Source: Saprospiraceae bacterium
GTDB taxonomy: Bacteria > Bacteroidota > Bacteroidia > Chitinophagales > Saprospiraceae
Length of the DNA stretch: 64,000 bases
NCBI GenBank assembly: GCA_020629315.1
Contig: JAHDDO010000018.1
Location: forward strand, 13,732-77,731
Direction: 5' to 3'
Every line of letters begins with the position of its first letter. The stretch's first letter is position 1. The notes beneath the pieces are model-generated. The model was not told the origin of the DNA and did not search any database. It was given only the letters and a program-made list of their open reading frames with translations. This document shows positions 41,501-48,324 of the stretch, one piece after another. Position numbers and translations under genes: made by a program.

Positions 41501-44500
41501 GGTCTTGGAGTGGTCCAAACGGTTTTACAAGTATGGATCAAAATCCTACTGTGACCATTCTGGATGCTGGTGATTATCTATATATGGTAACAATAATGGA
41601 TGATGAAGGATGTATGAATGTAGCCAGCACTACGGTTACCGTTAATCCTAATCCTGAGCCTGTGCCAACAAATGATGGTCCGATCTGCTTAGGAGAAGAA
41701 ATTACGGTTTCTGTTACTGGAACACCAGGATCAACATATTCATGGGCAGGTCCAGACAACTTTATGGAAACAGGTGAAATGTTTACATTGACTCCTGTTG
41801 AAACTGGATCATTCACCTTGACAGTTACTGAGACTACAACAGATGGGTGTACAGGAATGGCAGAAACTACATTGGTTGTCGATCCTTTACCTGCCATTGA
41901 CGTGCCAGATTATGAAGTGTGTCCTGATGAAAACCTTACATTGGATGAACTAGCTAACGAAGCCGTAAGTTGGGAATGGTCAGGGCCAAATGGATTCTTC
42001 AGTACTTTGGAAAATCCGACTATAATGGCTCCGGTACCAGAAGGAACATACACCTTGGTGATTGAAGGAGCAAATGGCTGTACGGATACAACGATGTTTA
42101 CTATATCAATAATTACTGAATTTGTTTTATCATGTGACGATGTACAAGATGTTACGGTTTGTTTCGACTTTACAGATGGCGCAGATAACAATATTGACAT
42201 CAATACATTATATAGCGCTGTAGATGATTGTGGTGAGGATGTGGATGTAGAAGTGGTTGTTGACCCATTAGATCTATTGGTTCTTTGTAATGATCTAAAT
42301 ACCCCTAAACGTACAATTGATGTAGATTTAATGTTTGATGGACAAACATTAGAATGCCAAAGTGAAATTTGTATAGAGGTGAAAGAAGTGCCACACATGT
42401 GTCCTGATCAAAATATCATTCTAGATTGTAATGAGTTTTTAGAAAACCCAGATACTATCGCAACGATTGTTGATTACAGCGCCATTATGTGTGATGACTT
42501 TATTGATGTACTTGTTGATTCCAATGGGGTCTTTGACGAGTGTAACTTAGGGTCTATTGCATACGAATACTTTGTTGTATTTAATTTAGCAAACGACACA
42601 TTACATACCTGTAATCAACTTGTCATAGTTGAATTTGATGACGATGATCTATTTACAGATCAAGACTTTGATTTTCCTCCTGATATTACATTGACGGATT
42701 GTACAAGTACAGATCCATCTGAAACAGGAGATGTAGTGATTGATGGTGAGTTTGAAGCTTGTGGACCTATAACAGTATTTTTTGAAGATACGCCAATTGA
42801 AGATGGTGATGCATGTGTTGGTATAGAAAGAAAGTGGACGGTAGTTGATTCTTGTCAATTATTAAATACAGATCCACCAACGGGTATGTTCATGCAAGTG
42901 CAAACTATAACTATTGAGGATGAAACACCTCCAATGTTAACTTGCCCTAGTGATTCATTATTGGTTGTTGAACCACCAAATTGTGATTTGATTTTTGATA
43001 ATTCAGTACTTGTAGAAGATTGTACGAGCACTACTGATACATTATTTGTGACGTATACAGATTTAGACGGTGTGGTTTCAATGGATACGATTCCTGGTGG
43101 TGGTGGCATTGATACATTGCCAGGTGGTGGTGTCTATGAATACAAATTTGTCTCAATCGACCTTTGTGAAAACATGAGTATGTGTGAGTGGATGATTGAA
43201 ATTCAAGGTCTTGAGCCAGATATCAAATGTCAAAAATATGTGTTATTCATAGAAGAAGACATGGAAGTAGAGGTGGATGCTGATACAGTCAATTTTGTTC
43301 TACCATGTGATAATGGAGATCCATTTGAATTCTCTTTTTCAACGGATAGTCCTGATGATGATATCTTGACATTTGATTGTAATGATATTGGTGTAACAGC
43401 GATTCCTATTTACTTCTGGCAGAGTGAAATGGTTGTGGATTCATGCTTCCCTGTTTGGGAGGTTAGAGATCCTAACGGTCATTGTAGCTCTCCATTCGCA
43501 GGAGACATCTATGGTAGGATATTAACTGAGCTAGGACTAGAAGTAGATGAGGTAGCTGTAGAACTACAAGGTTCTTCATTGCCAGATCAAATGACAAATG
43601 TGGAAGGATATTATGCCTTCAGTGATATGCCGTTTGGCGATAACTATAGAGTAATCCCGGCAAAAGATGACAATCATAATAATGGTATTTCTACCTTGGA
43701 TTTAATCTTATTGCAAAACCACATTTTAGGAATAGAAGGCCTTGATTCACCTTATAAAGTAATCGCGGCGGATGTTAACAGATCTAACACTGTAACGGTA
43801 CTAGACATGTTAGAAATGAGAGAATTATTATTAGAGAACATTGAAAGTTTTGGAAATAATACGAGTTGGAGATTAGTTGACGCTGATTACCAATTCATAG
43901 ATAACAATAATCCATTGAATGAATCATTCGATGAATCACATCTTGTTGCACCATTTATGGCAAATACAGAAAGTAATTTTGTAGGCGTCAAAGTAGGTGA
44001 CCTCAACAATACTGTTGTGGCTAATCTAAATGGAGATGCGTATCAAGAGAAACGTCTTGATCAGATTATTTCACTAAGTATTAACGATCAGAAGTTAAGC
44101 CAAGGAGAAATAATTGAGGTACCTGTGTATTATTATACTGAAGATCATGTAGAAGGATTCCAAATGGGACTTTCTTTTGATGCAGCATTGTTATCAGTAG
44201 TAGAAATCGAAAGTGCTCAAGCTAACTTTACTCAAACAAACTATTCTGTTAAAGAGGATGGACGAGTGTTTGTAAGTTGGAATGATAAGAAAGGATTAGA
44301 TCTTGGTAAAGGTCAATTGTTCACTATCAAACTACAAGCAAACCAGAAAGTATGGTTAAGTGAGGCGATTTCTATAGATGAAGAAGTAATGAAGCCAGAG
44401 GCATATATTAATAATCATGTAGTTGATTTTGAATTGACTATGTATAACGATGAGCTGTCTAGTGGATTTATACTATACCAAAACAGTCCAAACCCTTGGT

Positions 44501-44724
44501 CAGAAACAACCACGGTTGAATTCTTTACGCCAGAGGCTAAGACAGTTCAAATGAATATCATGGATGTAAATGGTAAACGTGTATACTCTAGAGTCTTCGA
44601 TTCAAGACCAGGTAATAACGTAATTAGCGTTGACAAAGCTGATATTAATGGTAAAGGAGTGTTCTATTATGAATTAGTAACCGATGATAAGAGAGAAGTG
44701 AAGAAGATGCTCCTTATGAGATAA
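32509..44724 (+). CDS. Giant multidomain T9SS surface protein (4071 residues)
   Basis: A signal peptide (residues 1-31, ending ELSAQ) is followed by many extracellular modules; positions are approximate. Residues 32-140: SdrD-B-like domain. 165-545: region with propeller-like repeats. 548-700: second SdrD-B-like domain (FVWEDDNGNGVQDGAE). 700-1178: three DUF11 repeats. 1298-1370: PKD-like. 1375-2344: Cys-containing HYR-like modules with a C-type-lectin-like domain at 1795-1922. 2348-2964: four more DUF11 repeats. 2966-3204: three PKD/Ig-like repeats. 3204-3660: more HYR-like modules. 3665-3780: a prealbumin-like plus dockerin-like segment. 3825-3985: a cohesin-like domain. 3987-4071: type A T9SS sorting domain starting YQNSPNPWSETTTVEF. 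The DUF11 repeats end in Asp-rich linkers likely to bind calcium. It is probably a cell-surface adhesin or matrix protein; ligand unknown. Confidence 0.88.
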   Translation: MRKLTLTLLRYVCTLSIVILSCTISQELSAQCDSGTLSGSVFEDYNADGNNVGEPGLGNVLVSIFDFENNLISQTITSGNGDFSFTGLVDGDEYRIEFDYASDYNVTFQGGNSGTEIQFGEVPFCDVTLGLSLAPELCDNDPDIFLTCFANEIGGAGADASTIVGVNYGFTSGSSVRVLADKNETGSIWGLAYDKTASTLYSAAFVKQHAALTNDGHDAIFVTNNVSGSASTSLFTTLSSLGQPSGVLTTTDVLDCEYSKQVGKIGLGGLVLSPDKQYLYVANLFNNTVVKIDVANPTAATTQSFNVPTSCADERIFALEMYNGKLYIGATCTAESTQSSLNSEALVYEMNLASNTINLVFRTNEIKGYWQNDPASFQTGQWLTDLGFSDEGFMILGLSDRLGHTYCNLSNDSRLDQQFGDILVAWNNNGTWTLESNGSAGAYSGSGVGNGQGPGGGEFFGDDYWITNPNYHPEVNLGSFYIHPNTGQIVTAVFDPITDSYSGGLHRYRTDNGDKVSAIQLYRRDPLTNFGKASGFGNIIGACDPAEIEIGNFVWEDDNGNGVQDGAEAPLEDVTVLIYDESCNVIGQTQTDEKGNYYFNNSNVDVDGDGVFDGLSKDACYYITLDYSNYDDIAKLYSFGDDFYIITQNVAGSRTNSDYVEVEDVCPLLDGKHAIKVTTTDIVSTDYTFDIGLKLPEIFDLALKKILVGNLYKRLGDTATFEISIYNQGEVIAEEVTITDYIPDGLIFDPSLNPDWVHDPSTSSAKTKYENLLFPNNSTNVYINLIVSTARAFEDYVNRAEISGAIDYFGDPGQDIDSVPDDDNTNDNGGVVTSITDDLLTGNGTDDEDDEDPARVLILDLALRKLVVGSDIVKAGDEVTFDIIVFNQGFVDVEEFYIADYLNPNFEFVAASNPGWVNNSGILEYHHTSTLAFGDNISIPITLKVNDDYTEGPLYNYAEVSTFGINDPAGMNIDFDSTPDSDESNDQGANPDDITDNLISDHNEIDEDDHDVAIVFTSYFDLALTKSSEQKIFEVGDIVEFDINITNQGSIPANNIRVVDYLPSGTALVDDNWSLVGGNAVRNIVIPGGLQPYQTFHTTIELEVLPSYNGIILVNFAEIAYAEDNDGNDLSNFDIDSSPDANNSNDMGGQPGSSFDDFLMGNGTDDEDDHDPAALYTVLVDITDPCECLGNATEAGNGQFSEEITITAPSDQTWFVVQAIGFYDLTSPAPPAPPIPYLTGSANPIAEFPNGDGTSRYVLQGIHIDGEGFTIQFSNLDGYFALFESEGCEYDDSPVDNFGVSSVCVNSEADYAVEAVPGCTYTWTLPDGGGSFVGPNTGNMVTVAWGALIGDYNVVATPSCGAIGCVSPGSLNVSVGAVDGAISCLHNVNISLGQDCETEVTPETILAGNPTTNASYGIMLTDAHGNARPDNYVDLSDIGESLMAKLIDGCSGNSCWANITVEDKLPPVVDCSDIVVPCYAVDTYEPIHYDNCTDATVELLEETVTPLHCEPEYIKEVTRTYQAWDAFGNTSEPCSQLIRVKRLDFDLIELPDDFEVEDESHLICSEVMYDEDGYPSLEQTGVPTIYGEPIYPDFDFYCNAAVEVSTVLVNEDGCVRKYMRTWTIYEAWCTVGVIEEYTQVIEVADFEDPTIVCPEGMEVYTSGNTCSAEIEFEAPTVSDDCSSILDIDINYPGGFINNWTNETITLEPGTHAITYTVYDACLNSASCSINIEVVDATPPVAVCDEFTVVSLNSTGMVKVPAAAFDDGSFDDCYLTTYLARRMDNDSCDCNIPTFSDLTYLGDHNGHYYYLSQEPRSAQAATRLAEAYGGYLAWIDNAEENDWLHAQVNDMMATDYLIGLSDASHEGDFRWPGHNLVNYTNWAPSEPSTIGDYVVHQESNDWAVINEFEDEYYFVVEITDICGWSEYVQFCCSDAGHEHMVGFRVMDKSGFYNNCMVNAEIQDKVSPEVVCPPNQDVECGDFINFDDLTSQFGMATATDACGAEVTYVEEVNIDQCNVGTIEIIFTASDSVNSSTCTQLITISNSDPFGLSDITWPRDTSFTSTCTSTELHPSNLDTLYSYPVLDDDACDFVGRTFTDEVFSFDDSGVACFKILRTWTVIDWCQVDQDPSFEPWTYHQTFKINNFMAPTISTVAPPDTICSFDQDCGDELLDFSFTFGDDCTPASSLQWSYTIDTNSVFFVADSGAGSMLDIMASFPLGEHSVVVNVEDMCGNVADTSFTFVLSNCKNPTAYCVDGLAVALTCMDLDNDGTVDAEMATIYPYMIDAGSEAACDQDFEIYFEGDLDSLVFDCSNKGTEIVTLVVEDENGNTSECHVEVEVQDNDNGCQICKEFDLALFKTYVSPSPITGYDVPHTYQINVINQGLETAYNVSVSDYIPEGYAFIDGVNPGWTIDATGDLATYMVPDSIVPGQTVSFNIVLDFLAVELPDDRTWYNEAEITTFTDIDGMEFSDVDSDPDNDPDNDNDVEIGSDDDNEINGDPGDPEVSDDEDDNDVAGPNFIDLALRKTIAEEQEEPYSYGDIITFNIEVINQGAETVDSYTVTDYLPCGFSFIGPPATWAPSGDNLTTTVTDPIAPGEIDTLTIIVSVVQCTDEGAYRNIAEISTDDGDDIDSTTDDDPDNDPEEDDEVNDPDDEDDHDPEEIEIYDLALIKTIVSEGPFGPGDDVTFEILVINQGNVLASDITVTDYIPDDMTLTIGNTDFFNDLSNPGTAAAFVQNLAAGDTATLSITLTIDDDFMGDSITNWAEISEDDGEDADSDPDADNGEETESPEDDTVNNENDDEDDHDPAVVDVEQIYDLALSKILTTTGMPQPGEDVSFQVIVENQGTLDASNVEITDYIPAGTSLAGGDFVTDPTDASQAVATIGSLPAGATVTLDITLNINLDFAGSSFTNWAEISADDGDDIDSTPNDDNFSEPGETDDLLDDNVVTEDGMDGGDEDDHDPAFVLLCEVAVVATNNGPICEGETVTLMETGGEATSWSWSGPNGFTSMDQNPTVTILDAGDYLYMVTIMDDEGCMNVASTTVTVNPNPEPVPTNDGPICLGEEITVSVTGTPGSTYSWAGPDNFMETGEMFTLTPVETGSFTLTVTETTTDGCTGMAETTLVVDPLPAIDVPDYEVCPDENLTLDELANEAVSWEWSGPNGFFSTLENPTIMAPVPEGTYTLVIEGANGCTDTTMFTISIITEFVLSCDDVQDVTVCFDFTDGADNNIDINTLYSAVDDCGEDVDVEVVVDPLDLLVLCNDLNTPKRTIDVDLMFDGQTLECQSEICIEVKEVPHMCPDQNIILDCNEFLENPDTIATIVDYSAIMCDDFIDVLVDSNGVFDECNLGSIAYEYFVVFNLANDTLHTCNQLVIVEFDDDDLFTDQDFDFPPDITLTDCTSTDPSETGDVVIDGEFEACGPITVFFEDTPIEDGDACVGIERKWTVVDSCQLLNTDPPTGMFMQVQTITIEDETPPMLTCPSDSLLVVEPPNCDLIFDNSVLVEDCTSTTDTLFVTYTDLDGVVSMDTIPGGGGIDTLPGGGVYEYKFVSIDLCENMSMCEWMIEIQGLEPDIKCQKYVLFIEEDMEVEVDADTVNFVLPCDNGDPFEFSFSTDSPDDDILTFDCNDIGVTAIPIYFWQSEMVVDSCFPVWEVRDPNGHCSSPFAGDIYGRILTELGLEVDEVAVELQGSSLPDQMTNVEGYYAFSDMPFGDNYRVIPAKDDNHNNGISTLDLILLQNHILGIEGLDSPYKVIAADVNRSNTVTVLDMLEMRELLLENIESFGNNTSWRLVDADYQFIDNNNPLNESFDESHLVAPFMANTESNFVGVKVGDLNNTVVANLNGDAYQEKRLDQIISLSINDQKLSQGEIIEVPVYYYTEDHVEGFQMGLSFDAALLSVVEIESAQANFTQTNYSVKEDGRVFVSWNDKKGLDLGKGQLFTIKLQANQKVWLSEAISIDEEVMKPEAYINNHVVDFELTMYNDELSSGFILYQNSPNPWSETTTVEFFTPEAKTVQMNIMDVNGKRVYSRVFDSRPGNNVISVDKADINGKGVFYYELVTDDKREVKKMLLMR

Positions 44725-44750
44725 GAATGTAAGAATCCTTAGTATTAATT

Positions 44751-44785
44751 AAAGGGTTACCATAGTGTAAATGGTAACCCTTTTT
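44751..44785 (+). terminator. Terminator after the giant surface protein
   Basis: A perfect 12-base stem, AAAGGGTTACCA (44751-44762) with TGGTAACCCTTT (44772-44783), a 9-base loop, and a T-run (44781-44785). A strong intrinsic terminator. Confidence 0.9.
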
Positions 44786-44846
44786 CTTTATTTATAGTAG
44801 ATTGGTCGAATTCCAGCGCTCTCATAAAGCTCCATTCGAACTTATT

Positions 44847-44854
44847 TATCTTTG
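44847..44854 (+). promoter_or_regulatory. -7 promoter box for the ABC exporter gene
   Basis: TATCTTTG is an exact TAnnTTTG match 28 bases before the start codon and after the terminator of the previous gene. No TTG is present at the ideal -33 distance. Confidence 0.5.
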
Positions 44855-44882
44855 AGCGGTTTAGTTTCTTGAATATTGATGA

Positions 44883-46673
44883 ATGGAAGAGAAAAAGCAA
44901 GAGGAGCAAAGTAAAAAATTATCCAAACAAAAACTTCTTCGTGGAATAGAAGTATTCAAGTATGTTAGACCTAACTTGGTATACTTCATTTTAGCCATGA
45001 TTATGCTAGTTGTAGGAAGTCTGATCTTTCTAGCTATCATTAAGGTCATCGGTGAGATGGTAAACGTGGCTACCGACGAAGGAACCATGGGCTTTACACT
45101 AGACCAACTGGGTTTGGTCCTAATAGGCATGGTTTTAATTCAGGCCTTATTTAGTTTCCTGCGAACCTACTTTTTTGCCATAGTTAGTGAAAGAGGGGTG
45201 GCGTCTATTCGACAAGAGCTATATGATAAATTGATTACCCAGCCCATAGACTTTTTTGAAAACGAACGGGTAGGTGATTTGATAAGCCGGACAACTACAG
45301 ATATAGAGCAAGTACAAACCATCTTTTCACACAGTTTAGCCGAATTTATCCGTCAAATTGTGATCCTAATTGGCGGTATTGCCTTTTTAGCTTACACCGC
45401 ACCCAAGCTTGCTTTGATCATGCTGCTAACCTTCCCAATAGTCGTGGTGGGTGCTATGTTTTTTGGCCGTTATATACGCAGACTTTCCAGAAAACGCCAA
45501 AAAAGAATTGCAGATTCAGCAAACCTGGTCAATGAGACATTTCAAAACTTCATGATAGTGAAAGCCTTTACCTCCGAAAAGTGGGAGTCTAATAGATATA
45601 AAGGAATAACAGATGATGTGGTAAGTATTTCCTTACGTTTTGCTCGGATAAGAGGCGTGTTCTTCGCCTTTGTCATTGGCTTGCTCTTTGGATGTATTTT
45701 ATTTATTCTGTATCGAGGTGCACAAATGGTCCAGTCTGGCGAAATGCCTGCAGGTGACTTGGTTTCATTCTCTATGTTTACAGCCATGCTGGGTGGAGCT
45801 ATCGCAGGGCTTGGTAACCTTTACGCAACCTTACTCAGCTCACTAGGTGCTACCGAACGGGTATTCGAAATATTAGAACGCGAACAAGAGCTAGATCTTG
45901 ACAACTTACCATCAGACCAAAATCAAGAATTAGTCGGACAAATTCGATTTCAAAAAGTCAAATTTGCATACGATTCAAGGCCCGATATTAATGTTCTTGA
46001 AGATATCGATTTGGAGGTAAATACGGGCAAAAAAGTTGCCTTGGTTGGACATAGCGGCAGTGGCAAAACGACCATTGCAAAACTCCTCTTAAAATTATAC
46101 AAGCATAATGAAGGAGAAATCCTTATAGATGGAAAAAGAATCCAAGATATTCCAGTCAATACACTCCGTAAAAATATCGGTATAGTACCACAAGAGGTTA
46201 TGCTTTTTGGAGGGACTATTCGAGAGAATATAAGATACGGAGATCCCAAAGCAGCCGATGATGAGATCGTAAAAGCAGCGCACCAAGCTAATGCAATGGA
46301 GTTTATTGAAAAATTACCTAATGGTCTTGATACAGTTATCGGTGAACGAGGTGTCAAACTATCAGGAGGACAAAGGCAACGGATCGCCATAGCTAGAGCT
46401 CTACTAAACGATCCTGCCATCCTAATTTTAGATGAAGCAACCTCTGCATTAGATGCTGAATCCGAACGCTTGGTACAGCAGGCCTTGGATACCTTGATGC
46501 ATGGACGTACGTCCATCATCATTGCCCATCGTTTGGCTACCATTAAAGATGTGGATTGTATCTATGTATTACAAGACGGAAAAATCGTTGAAAAAGGAAC
46601 ACATCTAGAGTTAACAAGAATAGATGACGGTATTTATAACCAATTGGCTAAATTGCAATTCGAAGTACAGTAA
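44883..46673 (+). CDS. ABC exporter, fused membrane and ATPase domains (MsbA/multidrug type)
   Basis: A 596-residue half-transporter that would work as a homodimer in the inner membrane. Residues 30-330 are a type I exporter domain with six membrane segments. The nucleotide-binding domain has Walker A GHSGSGKTT (about 389-397), the signature LSGGQRQR (near 493), Walker B ILILDEATSALD and the H-loop AHRLATI. The N-terminus is unusually charged (EEKKQEEQSKKLSKQK). The substrate is unknown; a lipid is plausible because envelope genes follow, but drug export cannot be excluded. Confidence 0.92.
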   Translation: MEEKKQEEQSKKLSKQKLLRGIEVFKYVRPNLVYFILAMIMLVVGSLIFLAIIKVIGEMVNVATDEGTMGFTLDQLGLVLIGMVLIQALFSFLRTYFFAIVSERGVASIRQELYDKLITQPIDFFENERVGDLISRTTTDIEQVQTIFSHSLAEFIRQIVILIGGIAFLAYTAPKLALIMLLTFPIVVVGAMFFGRYIRRLSRKRQKRIADSANLVNETFQNFMIVKAFTSEKWESNRYKGITDDVVSISLRFARIRGVFFAFVIGLLFGCILFILYRGAQMVQSGEMPAGDLVSFSMFTAMLGGAIAGLGNLYATLLSSLGATERVFEILEREQELDLDNLPSDQNQELVGQIRFQKVKFAYDSRPDINVLEDIDLEVNTGKKVALVGHSGSGKTTIAKLLLKLYKHNEGEILIDGKRIQDIPVNTLRKNIGIVPQEVMLFGGTIRENIRYGDPKAADDEIVKAAHQANAMEFIEKLPNGLDTVIGERGVKLSGGQRQRIAIARALLNDPAILILDEATSALDAESERLVQQALDTLMHGRTSIIIAHRLATIKDVDCIYVLQDGKIVEKGTHLELTRIDDGIYNQLAKLQFEVQ

Positions 46674-46674
46674 T

Positions 46675-47301
46675 ATGAAAAATAATAGAATAACGTGGAT
46701 CTTCCTTTTAGTATGTACAGCAAGCATTGTTCAAGCTCAGTTTGGCGTAGGAATCACCTATGGTGGTGACTTCTATCAGCGATATACTAATCCAGAAGAT
46801 GGAATCGCTGACTCTAGCTCCGGTAGCGCCATTCTTAATTCTTCAATTGGCCCCAAAATCTGGCTTGGTGGAAAAGATGTTTCACTATCAGTGGAGGCTC
46901 AAGTAAATTGGGGAATAATAGGTCTGGATCGACAAGATTTTAAAGGACTAGGACATCTTTCATTCCCACTTTTAGCCAATATTAACTTTGGTCGTACATC
47001 TGGCTTAAGTAGACAAGATGGTGTCGGTTTTTCACTGGGAGGGGGTATACAATATAATCGGACTGAATTATATGGACTAGATCAAGAGTATATAGACCTA
47101 GGTGTAACCAGAGAGTACTTTCCTACCTACATTATTCAAGCAGCCATAGGAACGGGCATTAGCGGCTTTGCGTATAATGTATTTGTCAGATATGGTTTCC
47201 AACCCGATGGCGGTACAGGTCGTACCCTTAATATAGGATCTAGCTTCGATATGAATTTCCTCAAAATGAGAGAAATAGACGATCCGGCAAGTCGACTGTA
47301 A
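46675..47301 (+). CDS. Predicted outer-membrane beta-barrel or exported protein
   Basis: A 208-residue protein from the ATG at 46675, with a signal peptide MKNNRITWIFLLVCTASIVQAQ. The start is chosen because the signal peptide begins there, just after the ABC gene's stop. The mature part alternates hydrophobic and polar residues with many Gly and aromatic positions (FGVGITYGGDFYQRY, IGTGISGFAYNVFVRYGF), which suggests an 8-strand barrel. It does not end in an aromatic residue. It starts 2 bases after the ABC exporter and is probably co-transcribed. No family is recognised. Confidence 0.65.
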   Translation: MKNNRITWIFLLVCTASIVQAQFGVGITYGGDFYQRYTNPEDGIADSSSGSAILNSSIGPKIWLGGKDVSLSVEAQVNWGIIGLDRQDFKGLGHLSFPLLANINFGRTSGLSRQDGVGFSLGGGIQYNRTELYGLDQEYIDLGVTREYFPTYIIQAAIGTGISGFAYNVFVRYGFQPDGGTGRTLNIGSSFDMNFLKMREIDDPASRL

Positions 47302-47310
47302 TCCTATAGT

Positions 47311-48324
47311 GTGAAACTCTTAGAGGACTACTCATTAAAAAAGCACAATTCATTTGGCCTTGATGCGAAAGCACAAGCGCTAGTCATGTTCGATAGTATT
47401 GAAGAACTGGCCCAGCGTTGTACTACAATCAAAAAAAGTTTACTGCTGGGTGGTGGCAGTAATATTCTAATATTGAATGATCTGGATTATGAAGTATGGA
47501 CCTATAACGTAAAAGGACGTAGCCTTTTATCAGAAGAAGAAGAGTACGTACTTGTGGAGATCCAAAGTGGTGAAAACTGGCATGAAACCGTTTTGTGGGC
47601 GATCGAACAAGGATATGGAGGCATCGAAAATTTAGCACTCATTCCTGGTAACTGCGGCGCCGCACCTATCCAAAATATAGGTGCTTATGGAGTAGAAATA
47701 AAAGATGTCTTACACTGCGTATATGGCATACAAAGAGATTCAGGTTTACCCATGTCTTTTTACAAGGCCGAATGTAATTTCGGATATAGAGATTCCATAT
47801 TCAAGAAAGAGCTAAAAGGCAAATTCATTATCACTTCGATAGTCCTCAAACTTACAAAACCCGGTTATCATAGGCTAAATACTAGCTATGGAGCTATTTC
47901 ATCAACCTTGGAACAGAGAGGTATCACAGATCCAAATTGTAGGGATGTTGCACAAGCAGTCATCGATATTCGGAAAAGTAAATTGCCAGATACTAAGGTC
48001 ATTGGAAATGCCGGCAGCTTCTTTAAGAATCCTGTGATCCCGATTGACCAGTTCAATGAAGTAAAAAGTAATCACCCGGATATAGTAAGTTACCCAGTAG
48101 ATGATGCATCCATTAAATTACCAGCTGCCTGGTTAATTGATAGGGCAGGGTGGAAAGGTAAAACCGTTGGTGGAGCCCAATGCTATGAAAAACAAGCGCT
48201 GGTTTTAATAAATAAAGGGAACGCTACAGGCCGCGATATCTTCACCTTATCTCAGAACATTATCGATGATGTAAAAACGAAGTATGGGATAACATTGGAC
48301 CGAGAAGTAAATCTAATTTCCTGA
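47311..48324 (+). CDS. murB: UDP-N-acetylenolpyruvoylglucosamine reductase
   Basis: FAD enzyme that makes UDP-N-acetylmuramate for peptidoglycan. The 337-residue protein has the FAD-binding domain with LLLGGGSNILI (residues 44-54) and GGIENLALIPGNCGAAPIQNIGAYG. Arg160 is in GYRDSIFK, the catalytic Ser236 in GNAGSFFKNP and a terminal Glu332 in DREVNLIS. This is the type I (E. coli-like) form. The start is GTG at 47311, 9 bases after the preceding stop. Its end overlaps the convergent MlaD-like gene by 12 bases. Confidence 0.95.
   Translation: MKLLEDYSLKKHNSFGLDAKAQALVMFDSIEELAQRCTTIKKSLLLGGGSNILILNDLDYEVWTYNVKGRSLLSEEEEYVLVEIQSGENWHETVLWAIEQGYGGIENLALIPGNCGAAPIQNIGAYGVEIKDVLHCVYGIQRDSGLPMSFYKAECNFGYRDSIFKKELKGKFIITSIVLKLTKPGYHRLNTSYGAISSTLEQRGITDPNCRDVAQAVIDIRKSKLPDTKVIGNAGSFFKNPVIPIDQFNEVKSNHPDIVSYPVDDASIKLPAAWLIDRAGWKGKTVGGAQCYEKQALVLINKGNATGRDIFTLSQNIIDDVKTKYGITLDREVNLIS

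Noticed and set aside
41574-42398. Minus-strand frames of 107 and 162 residues opposite the PKD/Ig-like region
   Set aside because: Compositional shadows of the sense gene; no family resemblance.
46624-46674. Longer start for the barrel-like protein, inside the ABC gene
   Set aside because: It lies in the 3' end of the ABC exporter gene and precedes a good signal peptide start at 46675.
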